This document shows positions 1 through 12,250 of a stretch of DNA of 64,000 nucleotides, in pieces (the stretch's first letter is position 1; every line of letters starts with the position of its first letter). Source of the stretch: Eucalyptus grandis. Lineage: Eukaryota > Streptophyta > Magnoliopsida > Myrtales > Myrtaceae. The position numbers and the translations under genes are program-made. The stretch spans positions 21,904,559-21,968,558 of the forward strand of contig NC_052614.1 of NCBI RefSeq assembly GCF_016545825.1, in the 5' to 3' direction. Below the pieces are notes generated by a model. The model was not told the origin of the DNA, did no database searches, and saw only the letters and a program-made list of their open reading frames with translations.

Positions 1-59
1 AAAAAAAAAATGCTTGTGAATAACGACGCTTCTTCTAAGTACTATCAAAAGGGTAATAA

Positions 60-330
60 GATGTAACATTGGTGCTTGTGGCGACCTTCGAAGGGTTCGG
101 GGTGCTACAGACCCTCCACCCGGATCAAGAGCAATTAATCCATTTCCGAATCAATGTCTTCAAGAATACCATCTTCTTTTGCTCCGCCCAGTGGAAGGGG
201 CGGTATAAGCAGTTCAACCACATTCATGACGAACCGAGACGAGGATCGCTGTGATTCTATCCAGTGCTATTGATTCATGCGGGATGACGGGTTTACTTTA
301 GCAGCAATAGCAACACATGGGACCGTGAGT
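60..330 (+). pseudogene. S-protein homologue (SPH) pseudogene fragment
   Basis: The reading frame from about 69 encodes the central part of the plant self-incompatibility S1/SPH family: an HFRINVFKNTIFFCSAQW block followed by a YKQFNHIHDE stretch, equivalent to the family's W-x-F-x-F pattern, FFC-x(2)-W and F-x-x-YD motifs. SPH proteins are small secreted cysteine-rich proteins; one member in Papaver is the stigma S-determinant, and most others have no assigned role. The frame is lost at about 231-240 and continues one base over as DEDRCDSIQCY, then TGA at 271-273 exactly where the family has the conserved Trp of its C-x-W motif, then FMRDDGF. So it carries a frameshift plus a Trp-to-stop change. 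No signal peptide or N-terminal cysteine region is visible; the window edge or 5' truncation removes it. A second SPH copy lies 2.6 kb downstream on the same strand. Confidence 0.68.
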
Positions 331-1194
331 ATATGCGGGCATAAACCATGCCATCATGTGTGATTGAAGATTGTTTTGATCTAATAAAATAGACTAGAAT
401 AGAGCAGACAAAATTCTCTTATATTTTTTGTCTTTCACTCTTGCTTTCCATCGATGGCATTGTCATTGTGATAACCCATTGTTTGATTTGTGAAGTGTCC
501 TCATATCACAATCAATTCCAGGACTTATTCACCCAAGACGATAATAAGCAAAGACCGATTTCACTTAGGTCGGACTAGATTCATTGAAAAGCCGAGGTTA
601 AGACACTAAATAAGTCGCAAATAATTTTATGTAGCTTCAAAGTAATATTTCGTAGTACCTCAAGTCGCTAAAAATTCAACTACTTGTCTCGATGGTTTTT
701 CTTCCAATTTTTATAATTATGATTACATCTAAAACACATTAAGATACTTGTTCACAATGTTAGGGCCAAAAGCCGAACATAATCGACCAATCACCCCAAA
801 GGGCTCTTTCAAGTCATGCCTCTAGAGTGTAGTTTTCGTTTCTCCTCTAAGCTATCTATTGCGGAAATAATTTGTATGACCTCATCTCGTTGTGTGCAAC
901 AAATTCTTCTCCCTCTTTGCATAATTAAATGCGTATAATAAAACTCAATAATATAACAGTCAATCGGGTAATGCCAAACCTAGACACAAGAGATTTAACA
1001 TGGAAACCCAAGCTACGAAAAACCCACGGAGCAAACTCGTCAAAAGCTTCGGCTTCGCAAAATGAAATTACAATAGATCTTCTCTAGTCCCACCAAAGGT
1101 TATCCAATGTGTTGTCAAGATACAAATCATGGATCACAGTAGTATCATTTCATCACTAAGAGGTGCGCTATGACGATAACAAGTACAATTAGAT
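331..1194. other. Intergenic, no gene recognised
   Basis: AT-rich sequence with short spurious frames. The stretch from about 860 to 1194 reads like worn retrotransposon DNA and leads into the tandem repeat that follows. Nothing here supports a gene. Confidence 0.5.
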
Positions 1195-1640
1195 CTCCCC
1201 AAGCAAGAACGCTAAAAAGACACTAACGGAAAGACTTGTTGACGAAAGGTGCCCATCAACTTGTAACACACATTACCGTGAACGACATACTAGTACGGCA
1301 AACTAGTTAAACTCCTTATTAAACTAGAGGTTACCAAGAAACAATGCATAGCATTGGGAATTGGGAGTTAAGTTCACTGTCCGATTTTTCCGATTTTTCG
1401 GGTAAACCACTGGCCCTCTCATGGACCATTTCGACCAAGGACGCTGACAAGATACTAATGGAAAGACTAGTCGAGAAAAGGTGCTCATCAACATGTAACG
1501 CACATCATTACAAACAATATACTAATTAAATTCCCGGATCAAACTAGAGATTACCAAGGAATAATGCATAGCAATGAGAATCGGGGAGTTAAGTTCGCTG
1601 TCCTATTTTTCCAATAAACGACCGGCCCTCTCTTGAACCT
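1195..1640. repeat. Degenerate tandem repeat, about 220-232 bp unit, a little over two copies
   Basis: The motif aaactagag(g/a)ttaccaag starts at 1321 and recurs at 1541, followed in both places by the same ~60 bases (caatgcatagca / aatgcatagca, then gttaagttc(a/g)ctgtcc). A second landmark, acgctnanaagan-actaa(c/t)ggaaagac, occurs at about 1209 and again at 1441, in each case followed by the gtgc(c/t)catcaac(t/a)tgtaac block. The repeat continues a little past 1600. No coding potential is retained; the short frame inside is incidental. Confidence 0.75.
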
Positions 1641-2034
<394 letters not shown>

Positions 2035-2954
2035 GGTAGATTTGGGCCAAATCTGCATCCATATGGCTAGAAACAAACAAAAGAATGTTGGACAGACCAA
2101 ATTGCCCAAAGTAACGTGTCCCTTTCCTCAATCAAAGCAAAGACCGCCAAAATCATATGATGAACCCCACCATTTATCATTTTTCGTAACAAGTCTCATT
2201 AAGAAAATCTCTTATGAGGAAAAAGGATATTTAATGACGTGAAAAAAAGAAATTCAATGACAAAGTCACGCCAAGGCTATGACCCAATAACAAAAGATCA
2301 CGCGCCGAACACTTGGCACGATCATCTTCTTCATCATATCAATTCACTTTACAAACGCGCCCGCGTCCATTTCATGTTCTCCTCTTTCAGTTCCATTCCT
2401 ATTCGACCACGCCTCATGGGGCCGCCAAACCATGTCCCTTCCGGTGCCAGCCCTGGGCTACCGCGTTACCACGTAAGGAAGAATTTGTGATCTGTGTTAT
2501 TGTCGCCGCCACCACTGGAGCATTGCAACACAAGCTGCGGCAAAAACCGTCAGTATGCTGCTCAACTCGACTCTGGCATTTAACAGACGAATCATGACAA
2601 AGTACTCGAGCAAACGGCTCAGCCGACACACGGATTCATGAGATCCAAACCGAAAGGTGCATGACCAATTCATCTGATTTCCAAGCGAGTCGTGGCCAGC
2701 CATTTAGGGTGTGGGTAGCCCCACCCTATAAGATGCGATGTGTCATTTGAAAGATATATGCTCCAAACTTTTAACTGTTTATGATGATAGATGTAGATAC
2801 AAAAATCTTACCCATGAGTAACTGCAACGTACATTAATTTACGTAATGATGAGTTTAAGAAGCGTCGGTTGATGGAAAGATCTCGAATGACTCCTTAAAT
2901 AGTGGGTCTCCATTCTTTGCCATGCATGTCTCAAGCCAAGAACGGCTCCCAAAT
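2035..2954. other. Intergenic; upstream flank of the SPH pseudogene
   Basis: No gene is recognised. Several overlapping 60-90 codon frames on both strands show no family signature. The last ~80 bases may hold the promoter and 5' leader of the SPH pseudogene: an upstream in-frame ATG lies at 2922, but 2955 gives the cleaner signal peptide. Confidence 0.4.
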
Positions 2955-3372
2955 ATGGTCCCATCGGCAAGAATCCTTCTCGTGCTAGTGGCCATTATGG
3001 CTCTCCATCAAGTTAACGCTGCTGGCATATTTGCTGGCATATTTGATGTCTTCAGAGTTTATGTACAAATCACCAACAAATTACCAGGAAGAGTGACGCC
3101 TGTGAGTCCATTGCCAATCTAAGGACGATGATCTAGGGTTCCACAACATCGCTCCCAATAAGTATTGGGGCTTTAAATTCTTCCCGAAGATTTACGGTAC
3201 ACTCTTCTTTTGCAGCGTGAAGTGGCCGGGTCATTTCCACTATTTTAATGCATACGATGACTCGCTCATCGAGCACGGTTTAGGTCGTTGGACAATAAAA
3301 CCAGAGGGTCCATGTGTGCACAGCCATCTACCAGATGTGCTTTACACTGATTGCAGGAAGTGGAACTCCTGA
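2955..3372 (+). pseudogene. S-protein homologue (SPH) pseudogene, nearly full length, one frameshift
   Basis: Starting at the ATG at 2955, the product opens with a typical secretory signal (MVPSARILLVLVAIMALH, then QVNA), followed by VYVQITNKL. This is the SPH opening 'V-x-I-x-N-L'. The frame then drifts to a TAA at 3120-3122. In the +1 frame from 3109 the family resumes perfectly: HCQSKDDDLGFH, WGFKFFP, GTLFFCSVKWPG, FNAYDD, then a cysteine pair and a stop at 3370-3372. The joined length, about 139 codons, fits this intronless secreted family. The cysteine spacing, W-x-F-x-F and FFC-x-x-W motifs make the assignment firm. A one-base insertion or two-base deletion between about 3085 and 3108 explains the break. 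A single sequencing error could give the same appearance, so a functional gene cannot be fully excluded. Confidence 0.82.
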
Positions 3373-4346
3373 TGACCAACGGTATCAGTATAAAAATCTC
3401 TACGATTTAACCATAGCCCCATAACCCGGTGGCATTTTATAAAACGTTTAATATTTGGGTGGAGTCCCTCCCTTTAAAGTAACAAGGGTGGGCGTTCTGT
3501 ATTTACCACAAGCGCTCCTGCATATGGCAAAAAAATAGTTCTTCTGCGTAATCAATTTAGTTTTAAGAGTCTTGTATATGTCTAAGACTTCTTTTCCTAT
3601 TCTCCACAAGGATTAGACTACATACATAGATTTAGGTACTTCATAGAAATCCTTTACCTTAAACGATAGCGAACTCTCTATGTGAATCTCATCTCTCCGA
3701 AGTTTATAAGGAACTGTGTGGGACAAGGGTTGCCTTTCTTCGTTGCCGCCCCTCTTTTGGCATTTTCAGCATGTCCCCTGAACTCGTTAAGGTCCGCTAC
3801 ATAGACAGGTATCTGGAGAAGATTTGATTAGGACAGACAACTTGTGGCAAACAGTTCTCGTCTTCACACTGTTGTCACAGACGACTCTCTCTCTCTCTCT
3901 CTTAAAGAAGAAAAGAAAAGGAAAGGCCTTTTAATGTCGGCATCCCTACGATTGCATGGTGCGTCGAGCAACAATGCGCATGTATGCAATGCAAAAATGC
4001 TATGATAGACATGCTGTGACTTGAAGTGCACGAAAAAGGCCTTCCAAGTCGATGATTCAATTCATGTAAAGTACTTAACAACATCAGCATTATACCAAAT
4101 TTAAATATTCCGACCACCCACTTCTGTTGAGATCTGTCCACCCAGGAGCACCTTCTTTACAACTTCAAGCTTGCCATACTTTGAAGCAAATTTCCTAAGG
4201 GGATCTCATGCAATGGGTAACATCTTCCACAGAACCAAATCGATGACCTCAAATTGTCTCGGGCGGACTTTTGGTTGAACGACCTCACTATTCGATTCTA
4301 GTAACGTTAACCATTGAACAAAACTTTCAGCGTCTTTTCGTCGATC
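3373..4346. other. Intergenic with a short (CT)n tract
   Basis: No gene is recognised. A (CT)8-like microsatellite lies at 3885-3901. The remainder is unique-looking AT-rich DNA up to the SINE target site. Confidence 0.5.
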
Positions 4347-4587
4347 AAGTTATCTATTCAGCACCACCCATCGTGGCAGCGTGGATGGTAGGGCTGCTGG
4401 ACTCCATCGCGGAGGTCCCAGTTTCGAATCCCCTGCGAAGCAGGGGGGCTGAAGCGCTGCTTGGTGATCTTACCCGGGGTGCGTGGGTGGTGGTCCTGCG
4501 TTGCCTCCCCAGGGTTTACCCCCGGCTGCCGGCCGTGCGCGGGTTCCCTGGGTCACAAAAAAAAAAAAAAAAAGTTATCTATTCAGC
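4347..4587 (+). mobile_element. tRNA-like SINE with perfect 16 bp target-site duplication
   Basis: The 16-mer aagttatctattcagc occurs at 4347-4362 and again at 4572-4587, flanking a 209 bp GC-rich insert. The insert starts with a pol III A-box-like tggcagcgtgg at about 4373, has a B-box-like gtttcgaatcc about 50 bases further on, and ends in a run of A immediately before the second repeat. Internal A and B boxes, an A tail and a long TSD are the hallmarks of a SINE moved by LINE machinery through target-primed reverse transcription. The perfect TSD suggests a fairly young insertion. I cannot name the SINE family. Confidence 0.85.
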
Positions 4588-5865
4588 CCTCTGCTAGATT
4601 CACTTTACTTCTGTCAGCTTTGTTTTTGATACTGCTCTTAATGATGATCCTTCTAGCTTTCTCGGGTCTTGGCTCAAGCCAACTTCTTTTTTGTCTTTTT
4701 TTTTATACACGTCAGCAACGTCAGCAACGTCAGCCATTGGTGGGGAAGTTTTTTTGGGCATTTTCATCCCCTAGGATCATGCAATTACAGTTCTTCACGT
4801 CAACACCAGCCATCCCACGTTAGACAACCAGCGTTCATGTCAGCAAATTCCGATCAAATTTAGACGGATGGATTCAATTTGCAAAATGTGGAAATGTTTA
4901 GGATTTAATTAAGCATATCTTAGATTCTGAAGCTGGGCTTTAAAGATGTCCTACACCACCGGCAACAAAAACTTGTGTAAATGGAAAACTACCTGCTCTT
5001 GAACTTCGTGGTCGGTCCATAAGAATAGGTTGATCGTGAGCCGTCGTTCTGAGTACGCTGCCACCTCAAGCCAGCCCTCAACACCCCCCTCCCTCCTCAA
5101 AATATAAACCTGCTTGCAAATCCCAAAAATGACTAAATACAAAAGAAAAGCTTCCTTATTGACTAGCAGTAGGACAGCTTCCATAACCATCAAAGACTAA
5201 GTTCAAATGGAAGTCTCGTATGCCATCAATGATTCATTGGGAAGCTACTCGTGCCCATCTCGGTAGGTAGTCACCGTCTTCGACAGCATCCATTTTACGT
5301 TTACATTAGCTGTCTGCCTCATCGGCGCTGTTCACTGCGCTGTTCATTTGCAGCCGATGAGGCGACGAATTTGAACGGGGATTTTGAATTTCGCAAGCAC
5401 CCCATCGACAATCAACTTAAGTGTTAACAATCAATTTCTGTAACATTAAGGTGAGGCTAAATCTACCACCTTAGTACTTAATAGCCAAAGCTTTTTATAG
5501 AGTTGGACAAGTTTGCCCGTGAAATGAGTAATCATAGGAATAAAATTTGCCGATGTAAACCCCACAACCAACTTCTGTAGAAATACTCTCTCCCTCTCCA
5601 AATGCCACAATGACGATCTCTCTCACATATTTCCACTTTCCTCTCTCCTCTAGAGCCAAGCTCCATCGACAATGTCGCAACCCTCCCTAAAAAATTCTTG
5701 TCCGAGAGGGAGCTGGTCTAACGGTTTGTGGAATAGGAACGGGCGGTCCCTATATTTGAGGTGCTTGCTTTTGTTCAGTGTGGGTTGTCCTAACCTGTAA
5801 CCCATTGCGACATTTGAGAGATCAATTAAATAATGAAAATTTTCTATCTAATTATAGTCACCAAT
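4588..5865. other. Intergenic; short CGTCAGCAA repeat and a small hairpin
   Basis: Three copies of a cgtcagcaa unit lie at about 4709-4733. A perfect 11 bp inverted repeat, gcctcatcggc / gccgatgaggc, lies at 5316-5326 and 5353-5363 with a 26 base loop. I see no gene. Confidence 0.45.
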
Positions 5866-5965
5866 AATCTATCTTATGTCAGTCTCACTTCCCATAAACT
5901 AGAGATTCTAAGGTTGGAGACTTTGTTTTACTAATTTTCTCATTAATGCCATTTTGGTACCGCTT
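5866..5965. mobile_element. LTR-retrotransposon fragment (motif shared with other LTRs here)
   Basis: The segment ending taatgccattttggtacc matches the motif preceded by a gagact block at about 43325-43390 and the degenerate form at about 12180-12250. I read it as a short relic of the same LTR family. Only tens of bases are recognisable. Confidence 0.4.
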
Positions 5966-6235
5966 CTCAATCTTTTGCTAATGAGTTTCATTCGATATTC
6001 ACAATATTTTATTATCCTACGCCACTAAATAATGTCCATACATGGGTGTGCAATTGATTTAGTCAACGATCCAAATCAATGTGACAAAGGAAAAGTGCAA
6101 GAAAGTAAACCCAATATAATGTCAAGTAAAGGATATACATGGCCTTGTTATTGAGTCCTGGGACATGATCCTGTGAACTAATTTTGAAATTTAGTCTATG
6201 TCTAATCCTAAACTAGAAAGACCTACTCACTAAGA
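5966..6235. other. Intergenic, nothing recognised
   Basis: AT-rich spacer without coding or repeat signature. Confidence 0.4.
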
Positions 6236-6640
6236 CTCTACTTGATTTGCAGAAAAATGAATGATTTGGAAAGAAAAAAATTCTAAAATGATTGTTTGCA
6301 TTGCTTACAAAAATGAATGAACAAAAATAATTTCATCATACGTGAAAATATTTAGAGATAAGCTAATGTCAATAATGAGAATATTTTTCATTAACTAATA
6401 ATTTAAAAAAAATCTAAATCATTCATCCTCCAAGAAACAAATTGTGTCTAGAGCTCCTTTTGTTTCCATTTAAAACATTTTCCTTATTTTCCAAAATTTG
6501 GATGGCTTAGAAAAATTTGTGAACGGAAAATGTTTTCCAAGTCAACAAAAACCTATGCTTAACCCGAGAAAATGATTCTCTTTACAAAATGGGAAATCAT
6601 TTTCCAAAATATGACAAAATTATAGCGCTTGAACTAAAAA
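6236..6640. mobile_element. MITE relic, same family as the one in the TOL9 intron
   Basis: The stretch gaatgatttggaaa, a tttgcattgcttac-like block and gagaatatttttcattaactaat mirror the element carried in both TOL9 arms (gaaaatgattgtttatattgcttac and gagaacattttctattgactaat at 16180-16300). The sequence has decayed and I cannot fix its ends. Confidence 0.45.
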
Positions 6641-7489
6641 CTCTACTCTTAGGTATGGAAACCCTAACACTTATCCTTGGGTCCCTAGCATCTAGGACCA
6701 AGTTCACAAGACTTGGACTCAGGTCTCAAGCCAAGCCCATGTTCCATGCCAATGCCTTGGTCCTTGGTGTCAATGCATGGGTTTAACGTAGGGGTGTCGA
6801 AAAACCCAACCCGACCCGAACATGACCCAAACACAAATCAAACACGAAACAAGTTGACTTCATGTTTCGGGTCTTTAAATTGTTCAGGTAGTTGTTATGA
6901 AACAAGAAACAATTAGGGTCGAAACATTGTTCAACCCTAAACATATTATTGGCTTCATGTGTTTGAAAGAAACACGGTCTCCTCTCACAGAGCAAGTTAT
7001 GAAACAAGAACCAACAAGACAGTAACGACGAACCTAGGAGTGAAAAACGAGGTCTTGACTACAATGGGAAAGTAAAAATTCAAGGGGACGATCTTGCGAA
7101 CCCTCTTGCGCGGATGGCCTTGATCTCGTAAAGGCCCTCATCCAACTTCAGCCGCCGACTCCTCCTCGCCGCCGCGCCGGCGCGTCGCCCTGTCCTCATC
7201 GGCTTCCTCTCGCTCTCCTTGACTTCCTCCGCCACCTCCTTCTCCTCGAGAGGATACCCTCCTTGTGCCACCTTTGCCCATAGACACACCGAGTGGGAGT
7301 CAATGCCAAGCGAAACCCCACATCACAAAAATCAAAAATATAGATAATCGAAGCCGAGCTTACCGGGTCGCTACCGTTGGCGACGTGGTTGTCGTGGGGT
7401 TGTCTCAAGAAGACCTTCACTTGACACTACCACACTCTTTTTCTTACCTTCACCTTTCACCTTCATCCTCCCCCTCTTTGTCTCTCTCG
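6641..7489. other. Intergenic; possible hAT-type terminus and a GC-rich patch
   Basis: At about 6790 the sequence taggggtgtcgaaaaaccc, followed by acccgacccgaac, looks like the terminus of plant hAT-type non-autonomous elements; no partner end is seen. A GC-rich patch at 7090-7270 gives overlapping frames on both strands but no recognisable protein. Confidence 0.35.
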
Positions 7490-7660
7490 ACTCTCTCCCG
7501 TGGACTGAGCAATTGATTTTGGCCGGAATTTCGTCGGTAGCACCAAAGTGATCGTTTTCTCCGATTTGGCACTTAAGTGATCCGGCGGAAACTTTTGGCA
7601 CCAAAGTGAGCGCCGTACACAACTTATGGCACCATTAGTGTACTTATCCCGTCATATGGT
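7490..7660. repeat. Dispersed-repeat relic built on 'ggcaccaaagtga'
   Basis: The motif caccaaagtga(t/g)cg occurs twice (about 7541 and 7600), separated by ggcacttaagtgatccggcgg and followed by atggcaccattagtg. This iterated arrangement is typical of plant dispersed non-coding repeats. I cannot assign a class. Confidence 0.35.
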
Positions 7661-9143
7661 TATAGCTACGTGTATAACTTGATCTTATAGATGTTCTATC
7701 ATGTAGAATAATTTCTTTCTTATTTCTATTAACATACATAAAGAAAACTAAACACAAATGTAAGACTCCATAACTGTTTTCACTTTTAGAACATAATAGA
7801 TACACAAATTTTCTCACTTCTAACTCAACGAAACAACTGGCCCATCCACAAATCTCTTCTACAATACTCCAATGCTTACTCACAGCAACTCAAAGCAACT
7901 TCAGCATATCTTTCTCTAACAAATGATCAGTTCCACAGCTCGGCTTGAATTATAAACGCATCCGTGAGTTCACTCATCACAGCATACACTGTATCCATCC
8001 ACTCGGCATCCATTTCATCACTTCACTCAACAAAACAACATACTCACACAAGGATTTCGAAACATGCAGTCCTCAAAAACAACATGCAATGGCTTCTAAC
8101 TCTAATCTAACACTTTCTCAGCTTAGATCAATCACAAAACAGCAACTACAAACTATATCCATCACTGTTTGGTTAGATCCTCAAGCTCCCTTGATGAAAC
8201 AATGGATAAATTTCAATTTAGAGTTAGATCTTTCCTTACCTTGCTTCCAGCTACTAAACAACACAGAGATGCTTCAAGATCAACACTCAAAATCAGCATG
8301 CAAGAAGGAGAAATTGCTGGTTTGCTTCTGGTTTTTCGCTGCTCAGCCGAGAGAAAAAGAAAGAAGAAGATGAAGATGGGTTGTTCAGTTTTATATGGAG
8401 AGAGAGAGTGTGTACGAAGCTTAAGGGGGAAATATAGGTCTACAAACTAATCCCTAGGCTAGTGTAATGATGAGATCTTCTAATGATTATGCTTCCTTGG
8501 AGTTGATGGTTTTGGTTTCTAGAGAAGAGAAAACCGTGGGTGTCGTATGCATGGAGAAAACGAGAGAGAATGATGCCGTGGCTTTCATGCATGAAGATTT
8601 TCGCCATCTGTCAATCGTCGCCAATTAATAGTTTATCGATATCATTCGTTAGTTCATTAGCTTCTAATATTTTCATCTAAGTGCCTTTTGTTTCTACTTA
8701 ATCCCAATTATACAAAGTCATAACATATATATAACATATCGACTAGTCAATGTTAGTTTATAAGGAATTCATCACAAAAGAATGCTAAAGTTATAAGTAA
8801 TTTACTAATCAAATCACCTTAACTATAATCTATTAATCTTAACTGAAAATAAAATCACTCAGGCCTAATTATCCATTCCTCGGCCCAACAGGCTCAATCT
8901 ACAACAATCCGGCCCACTAAACTAAATCTACAAATCTAATAAACCTTGGCCCGCTTCAAGCCAAGTCCAAGCCCATAATCACTCATTAGGTTTCTTAAGT
9001 CCAATTCATGTGGCCCACTCATTTCTCAAGCCCACACATTCCTCACGATCCATCGGGTTCATTTTCCGGCCCATTCTACATAAATCTAAGTTTCTAATGA
9101 TCTAATTATGCTAATGACAGTCAATGAAATTTGGGATGTCACA
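7661..9143 (-). mobile_element. Ty3/gypsy-type LTR candidate, minus strand
   Basis: Read on the minus strand, the LTR would begin at 9143 with TGTGACATCCCAAATTTC, a typical plant Ty3/gypsy LTR start. The bases just before it (gaggggcgcggaggcag) are a purine-rich tract suitable as a polypurine tract. A TATA-like ccatataaaac follows at about 8385-8400 on the minus strand, then a pyrimidine-rich leader. The 142-codon plus-strand frame at 7945-8373 shows no protein family and I treat it as LTR shadow. The left boundary is not defined. Confidence 0.5.
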
Positions 9144-11270
9144 CTGCCTCCGCGCCCCTCAAAACGGACATGGCGCGCTCCATCTAAGGACACTGAAAAG
9201 ATAAAACCCATGATAGTGGTGAGATAATGTCTTAGTGAGTTCACGCCTTAAACCCCAATTAGAAGGAAATACGCCTAGAGGCAAATCTAACCACACATCA
9301 TAAAAAGACTCACCTTGCCTTAGTTCCTTCCCACACGTCAATACAATTCATAAATGTATATATGCAATAATCACACTCAACAATTGGAATGCCTCACTTC
9401 ACATCTCAATCAATCACAGGGGTCCCCGATTATAGGCCAAATCGTTATGACATGTTCCATTTTCCGTGCCACAATTTTGCCCCCATAATCAAGCACGTCC
9501 AATTTCAATCATTCATGCATCCTAATTGATTACGACCCAACGGCCACGGCAAACTCAACAGTCAAGGGTTATCTGGCATAGCCGAGCGTTGTCTCACCCC
9601 ATTGAGCACGGCAATGTCTATATCTAGACGGCATTCCCGAATGAACATCAGTCCGACCTCTACCGCAATCCCGGCATCCGTTGTCAAGGGCATTCCATAG
9701 GAGCAACATCCCGTGTAAACGCGTCAGACGGGTTTACTACCCATAAACATGTCGGGTACTAGGTGTTCACACTCACATCCATCCTCGCCAAGAACATTGT
9801 GCTTTGCACTAAAATGCATCAATTAAAATAATGTGCTTGGCATATTTTCTTCATATTAAAAACACTGGTAAAATAATCGTATGTGGTACATGGTCGATCG
9901 AACCATAAAAATCGATATCTCTCCTTTTAAAATCCCACTATTTGATATAATACTTAAAATATTTTTGATGTCAAAACCCGACACCCAGTATTTTCTAATT
10001 AAATACCAAGATTTCATAATTTTGAAATAATAACTAAAATCAACAATCATCACTCAATTGCACAAATTAGCATTCAATTAAACAAACTAATCACACCACG
10101 GCAATCACAATGAAATTCTAACAACCAACTATCCCGTATAATTTCCAGCAAATATTAAATAATTAAATAAATACCAAAATTATTTCAATAAATGCCTATT
10201 AAGCTAAATATGCTAATCCAACCACCTAATCCGACCTAGAAAATAATGCACTATAGTAATTAAATAATACAATCTAATTAACCCTAAAACTAATCTAATA
10301 TAACCACATAATAAGCCTAATTAACCAACTAAACCACTAATTAAACTAAACTAACCACCTAAACCAATCTTAAGCTAATCTAATTATCCCCTAAGCATAA
10401 TTAACCCCCTAAGCAATGTTTAACAAGTAAACTCACCGGATTAGCAATCCAATGAGTTCACTAAGACTAGAACGTGGAGGCGAGCGAAACACAAGCCTAT
10501 GGCAACACCAACGAGGCCGGAAAAGGCCTAAAATGGGCCACAAAGCTCACAGCTTGGGTTGTGAGTTCGGCTTTGTCCAAGGCTGAAGGGGTTGGATCGA
10601 GGGTGGAACAAAGAATTGAAACGGGCTGGGCCGGGCATGAGGTGGCACGGCGACTTGGACGAGCAAATGCAGAGACTTGGCGACGGTGAATGGTAGCTGG
10701 TCAACAAACGCACGAGCGCAGGCGAAGTAGGAGGCAAGGCGGTTGGAGGTTACGCGAGCAAGCGACGGCAGGGGTGCGCGAATGGGCTTGCTGGGTGCGG
10801 TCGACGGCTTCACGGGCTCCGACGCTTGGACGTGTGGCTGTGGGCGGTTGATGGTGGCCGGTTGGTCTCCTCTGGTTCTCTGCTGGTTTTCTTCTTCAAA
10901 GACAACAACAATGGAGAAATGTGAGACAAGAAGGAAGAAGAAGAAGGGCTACAACTGGAAGGGGGACAATTGCCAAAAGTCTTCAAGAAATATCTCAATT
11001 CATTATCACAAGGCCCCCACCATCCATGAGCCTCATCCTAGCCAATTCCCTCACCAATCTTCCTCCACAAGCCACTCTATGTGGTCCAAATGTTGCTGCC
11101 TCATGGCTACAAATTAGAGACATTTCCCTTCCACCACTTCAATTCCTCTCCAATTTAATCCAATTCAATAGCCAAAATGCCAAGGTAGATGCCCACACTT
11201 AATTCCACATTTTTCTTGCCAATTGATCCATCTTGAACGCCAAAAATCCACACAAAAGTGGCCTTTTTAA
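9144..11270 (-). mobile_element. Non-coding LTR-retrotransposon debris (Ty3/gypsy-like)
   Basis: Read on the minus strand this joins the purine-rich tract at 9144 to sequence typical of the 3' untranslated part of plant gypsy elements, then AT-rich repeats at 9.85-10.43 kb rich in 'taatta/aacta'. A GC-rich, pyrimidine-loaded segment at 10.47-10.93 kb resembles an LTR R/U5 leader. No gag, RT or integrase motif is visible; frames of up to 124 codons here are incidental. Confidence 0.4.
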
Positions 11271-11935
11271 TTTCCCGGTCCAAAATCGCCTAAATTTGAT
11301 TTTTCGCCAAAACTCCGAACTTGGCTAAAATTCTTCAAGGATAAGTCGACGTTTCTAAATAAATCGTGATATGACAAAATTTTAATTTTTGAAATTGGGT
11401 TCAATTTTGTGGTTAATTTCAACCAGATGCGATTTTAGCGTGACCTAACCTACCGGGTAGCTTTTAGAATTTTTAGCGCATTTGACCCATGGTCAATTAT
11501 TTCCGAGCCACATTGTGCATCTTTTGACTCATTGGCAGCTCTCGCTGTCGAAAAATCTCAAGGATTCAAATACGTACACAGGGTATAAAAACGATAAAAA
11601 ATCGATCTAGTGCCGTCGACAAGAATTTTGCAATCAAGTGGAATCACCAACACTTTAATCACATGCCATTGTCGAATCGACCTATCTCCAATCTCTAATC
11701 AATTTTGACGGTGCAATTGACTCTTGCAGATTAGCACGGCCAAGCGCCGATTTCGGGTCGACCCTCAAATCGCCGCGTTTAGATTCCTTAACGGCTTCAC
11801 TAGATAGATTAATTATCTTGTGAGTGATCAGCTTAGAGAAAAAGACTATAGGCACGTCAATGAAAAGCCCAATTCATTCAATCGAAAACAAAATCAAAAA
11901 ATCAAACTCACATCAACACCTGTGCTTGGTTCGAC
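11271..11935 (-). mobile_element. LTR copy, inverted relative to 13885-14560
   Basis: This block is the reverse complement, with divergence, of 13885-14560. Landmarks run in the same order: accgggtagcttttagaattttta (here about 11452), catctttt-gactcattgg, tggaatcacc-acac, gattagcacgg, ggcttc, gtgagtgatcagct and gcccaattcatt. On the minus strand it starts near 11935, equivalent to the TGTGACATC start of its partner. Confidence 0.72.
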
Positions 11936-12250
11936 AATCGCTACCATAGCCCTTCCTAAGTTTTCATTTGAGGAAAAGGATAAGGTTTAGATATAATGCC
12001 CAAAAGGCAGGTTAACAACCCTCATTTAAGTGTGAGTTCTCCTAAGCTCTTAGTTTGCATGATCTTAGGTTCATTTATGTTTGGATTAATCCTAAAGGTT
12101 TTTATGTAAAAAGACAATCGCCACTAGCCTTTGGGATCATCTAAAACCAAGTGAGGCACAAAGATTGTCTCACTAGTTTTGTAATCGAGTTTTTCTAGGT
12201 TCGGGAACTTGATTAGACTAATAGTCTAATTAGTGCCTTTTGATACCACT
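11936..12250. mobile_element. LTR-family motif block
   Basis: It contains aatcgccactagcctttggg and gtgccttttgataccact, variants of the ggagtcgccattaatctattt ... atgccattttggtacca arrangement in the solo LTR at 43105. A 25 base piece around 11976 (ggataaggtttagatataatg) recurs in direct orientation at about 13857, so 11.95-13.88 kb may itself be one older inserted unit. Confidence 0.45.

Noticed and set aside
4363..4450. A functional tRNA gene at the A/B-box region
   Set aside because: No cloverleaf with paired acceptor and anticodon stems could be drawn; A tail and long TSD fit a SINE.
4669..4863. cgtcagcaa repeats as a CRISPR-like array
   Set aside because: Three contiguous 9-base copies without spacers, in plant nuclear DNA.
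5316..5363. 11 bp stem as a terminator or microRNA precursor
   Set aside because: Stem too short for a plant microRNA, and no gene lies next to it; a chance hairpin is likely.
7945..8373. 142-codon plus-strand frame as a gene
   Set aside because: No domain, no splice context, low-complexity start; lies in a region that reads as an LTR on the other strand.
10474..11202. Plus- and minus-strand frames in a GC-rich patch
   Set aside because: Composition-driven; fits the leader part of an LTR rather than a protein.
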